Assembly: GCF_037095755.1 (NCBI RefSeq)
Contig: NZ_JBAWKJ010000001.1
Span: 933,001 to 997,000 of the forward strand
Reading direction: 5' to 3'
Source: Sphingopyxis sp. CCNWLW2
Lineage (GTDB): Bacteria; Pseudomonadota; Alphaproteobacteria; Sphingomonadales; Sphingomonadaceae
Length of the DNA: 64,000 nucleotides
Below, in pieces: positions 1 to 8,543 of the stretch. The notes under the pieces are model-generated. The model was not told where the DNA came from and did no database searches. It saw only the letters and a program-made list of their open reading frames with translations. Position numbers and translations under genes: made by a program. Every line of letters starts with the position of its first letter. Position 1 is the stretch's first letter.

Positions 1-669
1 GAACGCCATTTCGTGCAGCTGGAGCTGGTCGACATCCTTGTCGAAATAGGCGCGGCTCGCCGCCTGCACGCCAAAGCTGCGGCGGCCGAGCGGGATTTCG
101 TTGAGATAGAGCTCGAGGATCTGTTCCTTGGTCAGCGCATCCTCGATGCGCATCGCGAGGATCGCCTCGCGCACCTTGCGGCGATAGCTGAGCTCGTTCG
201 TGAGCAGCAGGTTCTTCGCGACCTGCTGGGTGATCGTCGACGCGCCGATCGGGCGGCCGCTGTTCGTCAGGTTGGTGACGATCGCCGAAGCGATCCCCGG
301 ATAGTCGATGCCACCATGGCTGAAGAAGGTCTTGTCCTCGGCCGCGAGGAAGCTGCGCACGAGCAGCTGCGGATATTCGCTATATTCGAGCTGGACGCGG
401 CGTTCGCGCGCATAGCTGTGCACCGGCTTGCCCTCGCCGTCGCGGACCATCGTCGGCAGCGGCGGTTCATAGTCGCGAAGCTGGTCGACCGACGGCAGGT
501 CGCGCGCAAAAACCGCCCAGATCAGCGCGAGGAAGAGAACCCCCGCCAGAGCGAGATAACCGAGCCAGCGGAACCAGCGCCGCGTCCACATATCGCGGAC
601 CCATGCGATGACGGCATTGCTGTCGCGGCGCAGGCGCAAGCGGAAATTGGGCGGACTGTCAGCGGCCAT
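1..669 (-). CDS. mrcA: Penicillin-binding protein 1A, N-terminal part (runs off the left edge)
   Basis: Class A penicillin-binding protein that polymerises and cross-links peptidoglycan at the inner membrane. Only the first 223 codons are inside the window, starting at the ATG at 669. A short cytoplasmic basic stretch is followed by one membrane segment at about residues 36-57. The glycosyltransferase (GT51) domain follows with the signature EDKTFFSHGGID, whose catalytic Glu is about residue 111, then GASTITQQVAKNLLL and a RRKVREAILAMRIE-type helix. The last visible residues still belong to the GT51 domain, so the transpeptidase domain lies outside. The amidase gene at 4022-4933 is on the same strand; both act on the cell wall, and the three genes between them look inserted (inference). 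Family call is firm; the exact paralogue (1A against another class A PBP) is less so. Confidence 0.93.
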   Translation of the reverse strand, partial: MAADSPPNFRLRLRRDSNAVIAWVRDMWTRRWFRWLGYLALAGVLFLALIWAVFARDLPSVDQLRDYEPPLPTMVRDGEGKPVHSYARERRVQLEYSEYPQLLVRSFLAAEDKTFFSHGGIDYPGIASAIVTNLTNSGRPIGASTITQQVAKNLLLTNELSYRRKVREAILAMRIEDALTKEQILELYLNEIPLGRRSFGVQAASRAYFDKDVDQLQLHEMAF

Positions 670-731
670 ATGTCCCCGCCTCTAAAGCCTGAACCGTCGA
701 AAGGGAAGCGTGCTTGCGGCAAGGTGCGCGA

Positions 732-1355
732 CTATGCCCTTCGGGTCAGGTCGAACAACGCCGAACGCAGCATCGCGGCCACTTCGGCGTGCACGGCGCC
801 CGCCGAAACGCGGTCTTCCTCGTACAGCATTTCGTCGGCGGCAAAGCCAAGCTCGACCGCCAGCCGCAGCCGCGACCAGAGCATTTCGCGGTCGACGCCG
901 GGAAGGTGCGGTGCACAGGCATCGGCGAGCCGGCCGGTCACGTGGCGATGCGATTCGAGCCGGACATGGACGAGGCGCGGCGTCGCGTGCAGCGCGCGCA
1001 AGATCCACACCGCCCCCGGTTCGGCGCGCGTCACCGCGGCATTTTCCGCCAGCAGATCGCCGATATGATCGGCCATGCCCCCGATCCCGCCGGGCGCATG
1101 ACGTTCGAGCCAGCGTTCGAGCACATCGTTCTGGCGCTCCATCAGCCGCCGCCCGAGTGCCTCGATCACCGCATATTTGTCATCGAAATAGCGATAGAGC
1201 GCGGGCGGGGTCAGCCCGGCACGCGCGGCGATCATGTTGGTCGAAATCCGCTCGAGTCCGACTTCGGCGAGCAATTCGCCCGCGACATCGAGCAGTCGGC
1301 CTTGCGTCTGCCGCGCGCGAGCCTGCTTCGGCGGCTGGCGGGCGGCGGCGATCAC
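732..1355 (-). CDS. TetR-family transcriptional regulator
   Basis: A 207-residue repressor-type protein. The N-terminal helix-turn-helix is clear at about residues 35-65, with the typical TetR pattern GLTPPALYRYFDDK. The remaining all-helical ligand domain is unlike anything I can name. It starts at a GTG (1355) that overlaps the stop of the upstream PLP enzyme gene by 4 nt, so it is the last gene of a three-gene operon and probably regulates it. A short inverted repeat ahead of the first gene (3796-3807) is a possible operator. Ligand unknown. Confidence 0.88.
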   Translation of the reverse strand: MIAAARQPPKQARARQTQGRLLDVAGELLAEVGLERISTNMIAARAGLTPPALYRYFDDKYAVIEALGRRLMERQNDVLERWLERHAPGGIGGMADHIGDLLAENAAVTRAEPGAVWILRALHATPRLVHVRLESHRHVTGRLADACAPHLPGVDREMLWSRLRLAVELGFAADEMLYEEDRVSAGAVHAEVAAMLRSALFDLTRRA

Positions 1356-2497
1356 CGCGCCCGGCCGCGCGCGCCGACCGGCCAGATGTCGACGAGCGTG
1401 TCGCCCGCGACAATATGATAATAATCATAGAGGTTCACCGTCGGGTCGCAGTGCGGCACGGTCAGGCTGACCGGATCGCCTGGCGCCAGCTGTGTCCCGA
1501 TTTCGGGCGCGATCAGCGCCGCATGCTCGTCGCCCATGAAAGCGAAAAAGGCGGCCTCGGGCGCCCCGCGCTGCACCACCGCAACGCCGCCGTCGGTCGA
1601 CAGCGACTTGTAACCGGCGTCGATCGTGACGAGCCCGCTGTGGTTGGCGCTGACGACGCGCGCGTCGACCGCCAGCGAAACCTCGAACGGCGGTTCGCCG
1701 CCATCGGCGATGTCGCAGTCGAGATATTGCTTGTCCATGAAGACATAGGAACCCGCCTGGAGTTCGGTGAAGACGCCGAGGTCGAGGTCGATGCGGTGCG
1801 TGCCGGTGCCCGATCCGGTGACAATAGCGGGCGCGAAGCCCGCATCGGTCAGCGCGGCGATGACCTCCTGCAGATAGGCGGTGCGTTCGACGATCGCGGC
1901 GCGGCGCTCGGCGTAGCTTTCGATATGCTGCTGCGACCCGCAGTAGAATTGCACGCCGCGATATTCGAGGTTGGGCGATGCGGCGATCGTCTTCGCCAAG
2001 GCCACGGCCGCTTCAGCCGACGCGACGCCGGTGCGCGCGATGCCGGGATCGATGTCGATGATGACATCGAGCTTCGCGCCCCTCGCCCCCAAAGCAGCGT
2101 CGATGCGCTCCGCGATACCCGGATGGTCGACCACCGCCATCAACCCGTCGGCGGTCACCGCGAGTTTCGCCAGCCGCTCGATCGCGGCGGGTGCAGCAAC
2201 GGGCGAAGTGATGAGGATGCCGGTAACGCCGCCCCCGGCGAGTACTTCGGCCTCGCCGATTTTGGCGCAGCAGACGCCGACCGCCCCCGCCGCTTGCTGG
2301 CGCCGCGCGATATCGACGCTCTTGTGCGTTTTCGCATGCGGGCGCAGCGCGACGCCGTGCTGCGCGGTGAGCGCGGCCATCGCCGCGATATTGCGGTCGA
2401 GCGCGTCGACATCGAGGACAAGCACGGGCGTATTGAGGTCGGCGCGCGAGCCCTGCCGGCCGATCAGATGGTCGTGCAATTCACGGTCGGTCGTCAT
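1352..2497 (-). CDS. DSD1-family PLP-dependent enzyme (D-threonine aldolase / D-serine dehydratase-like)
   Basis: A 381-residue fold-type III PLP enzyme of the family containing D-threonine aldolase and eukaryotic-type D-serine dehydratase. The alanine-racemase-like barrel begins near residue 20. The segment RPHAKTHKS carries the predicted Schiff-base lysine, about Lys56. Near the C-terminus the HCD motif (PHCDPTVN) fits the divalent-metal site of this family. Family knowledge predicts retro-aldol or dehydratase chemistry on a D-beta-hydroxy amino acid; the substrate cannot be read from the sequence. Start ATG 2497 overlaps the stop of the FAD oxidase gene by 4 nt (ATGA), and its own stop overlaps the TetR start by 4 nt, which indicates translational coupling. 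Confidence 0.9.
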   Translation of the reverse strand: MTTDRELHDHLIGRQGSRADLNTPVLVLDVDALDRNIAAMAALTAQHGVALRPHAKTHKSVDIARRQQAAGAVGVCCAKIGEAEVLAGGGVTGILITSPVAAPAAIERLAKLAVTADGLMAVVDHPGIAERIDAALGARGAKLDVIIDIDPGIARTGVASAEAAVALAKTIAASPNLEYRGVQFYCGSQQHIESYAERRAAIVERTAYLQEVIAALTDAGFAPAIVTGSGTGTHRIDLDLGVFTELQAGSYVFMDKQYLDCDIADGGEPPFEVSLAVDARVVSANHSGLVTIDAGYKSLSTDGGVAVVQRGAPEAAFFAFMGDEHAALIAPEIGTQLAPGDPVSLTVPHCDPTVNLYDYYHIVAGDTLVDIWPVGARGRAR

Positions 2498-3747
2498 GCG
2501 AACAAAGTCTCCAGATGCGGGTTGAGGAATTTGCCGGTCGGGTCGGCGACGCGGCGCACCGCGGTATAACGTCCCGCCATCGGGTAAAGCGCCGCGACGT
2601 CGGCGCGGCTCAGCGTGTGGCGTTTGGCCCAGTGCGGCCGGCCGCCGGCGCCGCGAAAGATCGCCTCGGCTTCGGCGAACAGCGCCGCCCAGGGCATTTT
2701 CGCATATTGGTGCATCGAGATCGCGGCGACGGGCCCGGCGTTCATCGGGCTCATCCAGATATCGTCGGCGGCGACGGTGCGATATTCGAAGGGAAAAGTG
2801 ACCGGCAGCCGTTTCTTGCGAATCCAGCCGACGACCTCGTCGAGCGTCTCAAGCCCGGCGGCGCGCGGCATTTCATATTCCATCTCCTCGAACCGCAGCG
2901 TCCGGTCGGAGGGAAAGATCGCGTGCGCGGGACCGCGGCGGCGGCCCGAAATGCCGCTTTTCATCATCAGCCGCTGAAGAAAGGGGGTGAGGAACGGCAG
3001 CCGCGCCGACATGTCGAGGATACGGCGAAACGTCGCCTCCTCCATGTCGGTCGTGCTCGGCGGCGGGTCGCAGGGATCGCATAGGTCGAGCGTCTTCAGG
3101 ATCACATCGTCGCTGTGCGGGAAGAACCAGAATTCGATATGGCGGTGCTGCCCCGCCAGCTCGTCATAGCTTTCGCGAATCTCGGCCCAGCGCCGCTTTT
3201 CGATCCGTTCGGCGAGGTGAAAGGCGGGGACGACGGCGACCTCGATCTCGGTCGCGACGCCGAACAGGCCGAGCGACAGGCGCTGCGCCTGATAGAGGTC
3301 GGCGTTCGTCGCGCTATCGCACCAATGCGCCTCGCCATCGGCGCCGACCAGCCGGAAACCGCGTGCGAAGGTCGAAAGCGAGCCCAGATCGACGCCGGTG
3401 CCATGCGTGCCCGTCGCCATCGCGCCCGCGAGCGACTGCGGATTGACGTCGCCCTGGTTGGCGAGCGCCAGCCCCTCCTCCCACAGCGCCGCGGTCAGTC
3501 GGCGGATGCTCCAGCCCGCGGGAATGCGCGCGGTCCGGCGGTCGGCGGCGATGTGAATCGTGCCCGCCATATCGTCGAGGCTGACGATCAGCTCGCCCGA
3601 TTCGCAGAGCGGCATGAAGCTGTGTCCCGCGCCGGTAACGCGCAGCCGGTTCGCGCTGCGGACGAGTGCCGCGAGCTCATCCTCGCTTTGCGGGCGCGCG
3701 ACCTCGCCGCTCGCGGTGACGCTGCCCGACCAGTTGCTCCACGCCAT
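2494..3747 (-). CDS. FAD-linked D-arabinono-1,4-lactone oxidase family protein
   Basis: A 417-residue flavoprotein with an N-terminal FAD_binding_4 (VAO/PCMH) domain and a C-terminal ALO domain. Visible landmarks are NWSG at the N-terminus, GAGHSFMPL and GTHGTG in the flavin-binding half, and HWAKRHTLSRADVAALYP near the C-terminus, which is characteristic of aldonolactone and alditol oxidases. Such enzymes oxidise sugar lactones or polyols with oxygen as acceptor; the substrate here is unknown. It is the first gene of an operon with the DSD1-like enzyme and TetR regulator (4-nt overlaps). A GA-rich ribosome site lies just upstream of ATG 3747. Confidence 0.9.
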   Translation of the reverse strand: MAWSNWSGSVTASGEVARPQSEDELAALVRSANRLRVTGAGHSFMPLCESGELIVSLDDMAGTIHIAADRRTARIPAGWSIRRLTAALWEEGLALANQGDVNPQSLAGAMATGTHGTGVDLGSLSTFARGFRLVGADGEAHWCDSATNADLYQAQRLSLGLFGVATEIEVAVVPAFHLAERIEKRRWAEIRESYDELAGQHRHIEFWFFPHSDDVILKTLDLCDPCDPPPSTTDMEEATFRRILDMSARLPFLTPFLQRLMMKSGISGRRRGPAHAIFPSDRTLRFEEMEYEMPRAAGLETLDEVVGWIRKKRLPVTFPFEYRTVAADDIWMSPMNAGPVAAISMHQYAKMPWAALFAEAEAIFRGAGGRPHWAKRHTLSRADVAALYPMAGRYTAVRRVADPTGKFLNPHLETLFA

Positions 3748-3795
3748 GCCTCTCTCCCGCAGCGAACTGGCCGAAGCTGTGCGCCGCAGAAAAGT

Positions 3796-3807
3796 TAGTC
3801 AAGACTA
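3796..3807. promoter_or_regulatory. Possible TetR operator upstream of the lactone-oxidase operon
   Basis: A 12-nt inverted repeat, TAGTC-AA-GACTA, sits about 50 nt upstream of the first operon gene (start at 3747, minus strand), in the most AT-rich part of this intergenic region. Because the last gene of the operon encodes a TetR protein, an autoregulatory operator here would be typical. The arms are only 5 nt, so this is weak evidence. Confidence 0.3.
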
Positions 3808-3864
3808 TATTTCATTCGTCGCGGCGACAGCTTCCGACCGACTGTTGCCGCACTCTCTCCCTTC

Positions 3865-3944
3865 GTCATTCCCGCGAAAGCGGGAACCCAGGGATGGGCC
3901 AGCCGACGGACGCGCTGGGTCCCCGCTTTCGCGGGGATGGCGAC
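3865..3944. repeat. Palindromic intergenic repeat, copy A (REP-like)
   Basis: Two arms of about 27-30 nt are near-perfect inverted copies: the left arm contains CCCGCGAAAGCGGGAACCCAG and the right arm its complement with a few changes. Each arm also contains a smaller palindrome around CGAAAGCG. The spacer is about 23 nt. The element lies between the starts of the lactone-oxidase operon and the end of the amidase gene. Related elements are at 8295-8386 and, more divergent, 25316-25388. Confidence 0.8.
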
Positions 3945-4021
3945 GTAAGGAAAGGGGCGGCGTCCGCTTTCCACCCCAAAACCGACATCTAAGTGGCCTT
4001 GCGACGGAGGGTCAACCGCGC

Positions 4022-4933
4022 CTAACGCGCCACAATCCGCCGCGCGAAATGGACCTGCACCGCATTGCGCACCCCGCGCGCGACCTTTTTCTGGCCCGCC
4101 GACGAGGCAAGGAATTTGCTGTCGTCCTTGTTCGAGATGAAGCCCGTTTCAAACAATACCGACGGGGTGTCGGGCGCCTTCAGCACGATGAACGAGGCGA
4201 AGCGGTGCGCGGTCGTGCGGAATTTGACGTCGCCCGACGCCTCGCGCTGGAGCAGCCGTGCGAATTCGGACGCGACATTCATCGTTTCGCGCTGGGTGAG
4301 GTCGAGCAGGATCGCCGACACGTCGCCGCTATGCGCACCGAGATCGACGCCGTTGATGACATTCGCCTTGTTCTCGCGCGCGGCGAGCCGCGCCGCCTCG
4401 CGATCGGAGGCGACTTCGGACAGCGTGTAGATCGAAGCGCCGCTGGCTTGGCTGTTTTCGGCGGCGTCGGCGTGGACCGAGATGAACAGGTCGGCCTTCA
4501 GCCGCCGGGCGATGCCATAGCGTTCCTCGAGCACCAGAAAACGGTCGTCCGCGCGCGTGAGCGCTACGCGCACGCGGCCCGAAGCGAGCAGATCGGCGCG
4601 GATCGCGCGAACGAGCGCGAGGGTGATATCCTTTTCGCGCTTGCCGCTGTGCGGGCTGATCGCGCCGGGGTCGTGCCCGCCATGCCCGGCATCGATCACG
4701 ACGAGCGGCAGGCGGTCGTTCGCCGGCCCCTCGATGCGCGGCAGCGCCACCGAGGGCTTCGGCTTTCCAATCGGAACGGTCACGCTGTATCGTTTTCCCG
4801 GGCGTTTTGCACGGAATCCCGTCGAAACCGGCCATTCGATGCGCGGCCTGTCGAATGCCGGATCGACGATTGGCCGTCCCGCAATGGCTGCGGGCGGCGA
4901 CGCGATCATGCCAAGCAGGGCAAGCAGGCTCAT
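4022..4933 (-). CDS. N-acetylmuramoyl-L-alanine amidase (Amidase_3)
   Basis: A 303-residue zinc amidase that cleaves the bond between N-acetylmuramic acid and the stem peptide, probably during septum splitting. The N-terminus is a signal-peptide-like hydrophobic stretch ending near residue 18. The catalytic domain starts at about residue 77 with VVIDAGHGG. Zinc ligands are His84, Glu100 (in GKREKD) and His154 (in SVHAD); the catalytic Glu is Glu262 in LFETGF. No AMIN domain is visible, so it is a short form. It is divergent from RNase E across a 657-nt gap and reads towards the PBP gene at the left edge. Confidence 0.93.
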   Translation of the reverse strand: MSLLALLGMIASPPAAIAGRPIVDPAFDRPRIEWPVSTGFRAKRPGKRYSVTVPIGKPKPSVALPRIEGPANDRLPLVVIDAGHGGHDPGAISPHSGKREKDITLALVRAIRADLLASGRVRVALTRADDRFLVLEERYGIARRLKADLFISVHADAAENSQASGASIYTLSEVASDREAARLAARENKANVINGVDLGAHSGDVSAILLDLTQRETMNVASEFARLLQREASGDVKFRTTAHRFASFIVLKAPDTPSVLFETGFISNKDDSKFLASSAGQKKVARGVRNAVQVHFARRIVAR

Positions 4934-5590
4934 GGCGCGTCTATGCCGCCCGAAGCGCGCGCTGGTCCAGCGCTTATTGAAAACATGGCGCCGCCGGCCG
5001 CAGAGCGAAGTGAATCATCGATTAGGCATCGCGCGTCAAACCCGCGCCGACTGGCAGGTTAGCAAGCGATTCAGCCTGTTCGCAGGTGCGGGTTTTCTTG
5101 CAACACCCCTGCATCATCCTATCTTTGTACGGTGGTTGTGGTTGCCGTCGGCAGATGCCGATGCTAGCACGCCCTCACTGACGGTGTCGTTCCCGGTGCC
5201 GTCCGGCCTTTTGAGGGGAAGGCCTGCTCCGCGAATATGCGGAACATGGCCGCCTTGGCGCCGGACTTACGGGGAAGGGCGACCTGCCGCCAGTCCACCC
5301 GGTTGACCGGACAGTCGGGGCGTGCGCATCACGCCCGCCCTGCCCGCCCGCTCATCCCGTAACAGGTTGATGCCGCATGAGGCTTGCCATGCCCTCTTTG
5401 AATCCCGACGCGGGCGCTTTCGCCCCGGCCGTCGCCGGATTTGAAGACCGCATGCGCGTCCAGGACCGGACGCAGGCTCCTTTCGGCAATAACGTCTTTT
5501 TTCTTTTCACCCGTATCCGCCGCGGCCCGTCCTCGGGCAGGTTCGCGGGATTTTTTGATGGCGCGCTAAGGCGCGCTTGGAGTGTATCTA
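4934..5590. other. Long intergenic region between the amidase gene and rne
   Basis: This 657-nt stretch separates two divergent genes. Apart from the hairpin cluster at 5205-5336 and a U-rich run near 5490-5510, I see no convincing gene. The short open frame at 5377-5676 on the plus strand has no ribosome site and runs into rne in another frame. The length fits a long 5' leader for rne, which in other bacteria is used for autoregulation of RNase E; that this happens here is inference. Confidence 0.6.
5205..5336 (+). promoter_or_regulatory. Structured leader candidate upstream of rne
   Basis: Four compact hairpins follow one another within about 130 nt: GGCCTT/AAGGCC (5205-5224), TCCGC/GCGGA (5228-5243), CCGG-TTGA-CCGG (5299-5310) and GGGCGTG/CACGCCC (5318-5336). 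They lie 255-386 nt ahead of the rne start. The density of stems suggests a structured RNA rather than random GC-rich DNA. I could not match it to a named RNA family; it lacks the conserved cores of RNase P and tmRNA. Confidence 0.4.
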
Positions 5591-8275
5591 ATGACCACGC
5601 GCATGTTGATCGACGCGCGGCACCGGGAAGAAACCCGGGTCGCCGTCACCAAGGGAAACCGAATCGAGGAGTTTGATTTCGAGTCCGCCGAGCATAAGCA
5701 GCTCAAGGGCAATATCTATCTGGCCAAGGTTACCCGTGTCGAACCGTCGCTGCAGGCGGCGTTCGTCGAATATGGCGGCAATCGCCACGGCTTCCTCGCG
5801 TTCAGCGAAATCCATCCCGATTATTACCAGATTCCGAAGGAAGACCGCGACGCGCTGCTGCGCGAAGAGGCCGAGCATGCCGCCGCCGCCGCGCAGCGCG
5901 CCGAGGAAGACCTCGACGAGCTCGAAGGCGATGTCGCCGACGTCGAATATCACGACGAGGATGACAATGGCGACAGCCGCGCCGATCGCGACGACGACCG
6001 CGACGAGCATGACGACCATGATGACCGCGACGACAATGGCGATGCCGAGAATGGCGACGCCGAAGAAGGCGCCGAAGGGTCGGAAGAAGGCAAGGAAGGC
6101 CGCGGCGATCGCCGTGGGCGTGGGCGCGGACGCGGCAACAACCGCAAGGGCGGCCGTGGCCGCAGCCGCCGCAACGACGACGAGGACGGCGAAAACCGCA
6201 TGTCGCTGCGCCGCCGCTACAAGATTCAGGACGTCATCCGTCGCCGTCAGGTGATGCTGGTCCAGGTCGTCAAGGAAGAACGCGGCAACAAGGGCGCCGC
6301 GCTCACCACCTATCTGTCGCTCGCCGGCCGCTATTGCGTGCTGATGCCGAACACGATGCACGGCGGCGGGATCAGCCGCAAGATTTCGAACGGCGCCGAT
6401 CGCCGCAAATTGAAGGCGATGATCGACGAACTCGCGCTGCCGCCGACGATGGGCTGCATCGTCCGCACCGCGGGGATGAGCCGCACCAAGGTCGAGATCA
6501 AGCGCGACTTTGACTATCTCGCGCGCCTGTGGGACGAGATTCGCGAAAATACGCTGGGGTCGAGCGCGCCGGCGCTGATCCATTCGGACAGCGATCTGGT
6601 GAAGCGCGCGATCCGCGATATCTATCATAAAGACATCGAGGAAGTGCTCGTCGAGGGCGACGATGGCTACAAGGCCGCGAAGCAGTTCATGAAGCTGTTG
6701 ATGCCGAGCCACGCGCGGCGCGTGAAGCAATATGCCGACCCCGTCTCGCTCTATCAGCGCTACGGTGTCGAGGATCAGCTCGCCGGGATGCTCAATCCCG
6801 TCGTCCAGCTGAAATCGGGCGGTTATCTGGTGATCAACCCGACCGAGGCTTTGGTGTCGATCGACATCAACTCGGGCCGGTCGACGCGCGAGCATAATAT
6901 CGAGCAGACCGCGCTCAGCACCAACCTTGAGGCAGCGGCCGAAATCGCCCGCCAGCTGCGGCTGCGCGACATGGCCGGGCTGGTCGTGATCGACTTTATC
7001 GACATGGATCATGGCTCGAACGTCCGCAAGGTCGAGCGCGCGATGAAGGACGCGCTGAAGAACGACCGTGCGCGCATCCAGGTCGGCCGCATCTCGGGCT
7101 TTGGCCTGATGGAGATGAGCCGCCAGCGCCTGCGCACCGGCGTGCTCGAAGCCTCAACGCGTCCGTGCCCGCATTGCGAAGGCACCGGCCTCGTCCGCAC
7201 CGCCTCGTCGGCGGGTCTCAGCGCGCTGCGCCTGATCGAAGAGGAAGCCGCACGCGGCAAGGGCAACAAGATCACCCTGCGCGCGAGCCAGGAAGCGACC
7301 TTCTACCTCCTCAACGAAAAGCGCCGCGAATTGCGCGAGATCGAAGAGCTTTACGGCGTGACGGTCGAAATCCTGCCCGACGGCGAAACCGAAGGCGCGC
7401 GCATGGCGGTCGAGGTCAGCGGTCCGCCGCCGATCGCGCGCCGCAGCTTCGCCCCGATCGCGCCGATCGAGGATGACGACGACGATTATCCCGAGGACGA
7501 GGAAGAAGAAGCCGAAGAAGAAGCGGCCGAAGAGCGTCCTGCACGTTCGCCTGATCGCGAAGAAGGCGCGCGCGACCGCGAGGAAGGCGATGCCGACGGC
7601 GAGGGCCGCAAGCGCCGCCGCCGCCGCCGCCGTGGCCGCCGCGGCCGCCGCGACGAAGAAGGCAATGAAATCGCCGAAGGTGGCGAGGGCGGCGAGGATC
7701 GCGAAGGCGACAGCGCCGAGGCCGACGAAGGCGAAGCCGCACCGGCCGAACCCGTCGAGGCTGCTCCCGAAGCGGACGCCGAGGAAGCCGAAGCCAAGCC
7801 GCGCCGCCGCCGTGGCGGACGCGGCCGCAAGAAGGCCGATGCGGTGGAGACCGCCGATGAGGCCGTGGTCGAAGTCGAAGCGAAAACTGCACCGGTAGAG
7901 ACGGTCGAAGCCGTCGAACCGGTTGCCGAAGAAGCGCCGGTCGCCGAGGAAAAGCCGAAGCGCAAGCGCGCGCCGCGCAAGACCAAGGCCGCCGCGGCCG
8001 CCGAAGCCGAGGCTGCGGAAGCCGCCGAGGCACCGGTCGTCGAAGCGCCCGCGGTCGAAGCACCCGCCGCCGAAGCTCCGGCCGAAGCTGAACCCGCCAA
8101 GCCCGCGCCCAAGAAGCGTGCAAGCCGCGCGAAAAAGGCGGTCGCGGCTGAGGCGGCAGCGCAGCCCGCGACCGCCGGCGAAGCCGAACCGGTTGCGGCC
8201 GATGCCGACGGCGAGGGCGAAGGCCCCGACGGCGAACCGCGCCGCGGCTGGTGGCAGCGCACGTTCGGCAACTGA
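5591..8275 (+). CDS. rne: Ribonuclease E/G
   Basis: An 894-residue endoribonuclease that starts mRNA decay and processes stable RNAs as the scaffold of the degradosome. The start is ATG 5591 rather than the upstream GTG 5582, because a GGAG site at 5579-5582 has correct spacing only to 5591. The catalytic metal-binding Asp residues are Asp425 (SIDINSG) and Asp468 (VIDFIDM); the Zn-link CPHCEGTG has Cys526 and Cys529. The intervals (43 and 58 residues) equal those in the E. coli enzyme (303, 346, 404). The catalytic core is therefore shifted by 122 residues through an acidic, then Arg/Gly-rich insertion in the S1 domain (about residues 85-205). The C-terminal third is disordered, with alternating Glu/Ala-rich and Arg-rich blocks, and ends in PRRGWWQRTFGN, which resembles the PNPase-binding peptide of Caulobacter RNase E. 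Confidence 0.97.
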   Translation: MTTRMLIDARHREETRVAVTKGNRIEEFDFESAEHKQLKGNIYLAKVTRVEPSLQAAFVEYGGNRHGFLAFSEIHPDYYQIPKEDRDALLREEAEHAAAAAQRAEEDLDELEGDVADVEYHDEDDNGDSRADRDDDRDEHDDHDDRDDNGDAENGDAEEGAEGSEEGKEGRGDRRGRGRGRGNNRKGGRGRSRRNDDEDGENRMSLRRRYKIQDVIRRRQVMLVQVVKEERGNKGAALTTYLSLAGRYCVLMPNTMHGGGISRKISNGADRRKLKAMIDELALPPTMGCIVRTAGMSRTKVEIKRDFDYLARLWDEIRENTLGSSAPALIHSDSDLVKRAIRDIYHKDIEEVLVEGDDGYKAAKQFMKLLMPSHARRVKQYADPVSLYQRYGVEDQLAGMLNPVVQLKSGGYLVINPTEALVSIDINSGRSTREHNIEQTALSTNLEAAAEIARQLRLRDMAGLVVIDFIDMDHGSNVRKVERAMKDALKNDRARIQVGRISGFGLMEMSRQRLRTGVLEASTRPCPHCEGTGLVRTASSAGLSALRLIEEEAARGKGNKITLRASQEATFYLLNEKRRELREIEELYGVTVEILPDGETEGARMAVEVSGPPPIARRSFAPIAPIEDDDDDYPEDEEEEAEEEAAEERPARSPDREEGARDREEGDADGEGRKRRRRRRRGRRGRRDEEGNEIAEGGEGGEDREGDSAEADEGEAAPAEPVEAAPEADAEEAEAKPRRRRGGRGRKKADAVETADEAVVEVEAKTAPVETVEAVEPVAEEAPVAEEKPKRKRAPRKTKAAAAAEAEAAEAAEAPVVEAPAVEAPAAEAPAEAEPAKPAPKKRASRAKKAVAAEAAAQPATAGEAEPVAADADGEGEGPDGEPRRGWWQRTFGN

Positions 8276-8294
8276 TATCGGCTCCAAATGAAAT

Positions 8295-8386
8295 GACGTG
8301 TGTCCCCGCGAAGGCGGGGACCCATCTCCTGCGGGTTCAAAATAGCGCCGGCGGGAGATGGCCTTCCGCCTTCGCGGGAGCACGTC
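8295..8386. repeat. Palindromic intergenic repeat, copy B (REP-like)
   Basis: Inverted arms of about 33-35 nt (8295-8329 and 8354-8386) share GACGTG, CCGCGAAGGCGG and CCATCTCC in opposite orientation. It follows rne directly and could act as a transcriptional terminator or mRNA-stabilising structure. The arms share the CCCGCGAA-GCGGG core with copy A. Confidence 0.8.
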
Positions 8387-8543
8387 GCTTTGTTGTGGTC
8401 GGATAGCATCCGAACCGCGCCTCTCAATTCGGCTCGCGTTGTCGCAGAAATAGCAAGCTGACCTTGCGTCCGCGCGCACGGCCCCCCAATAAGCCCGCAT
8501 GGCTTCACTCGGGGTTCAGGCGCGCGGCGCAAGAGAGGCGGGG

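Noticed and set aside
5195..5345. RNase P RNA or tmRNA candidate
   Set aside because: Fragments such as GACCGGACAGTCGGGGCG look superficially similar, but the universally conserved core blocks are missing.
5377..5676. Possible 99-codon gene just upstream of rne
   Set aside because: It has no recognisable domain or ribosome site and overlaps the rne start in another frame; the rne leader explains the region better.
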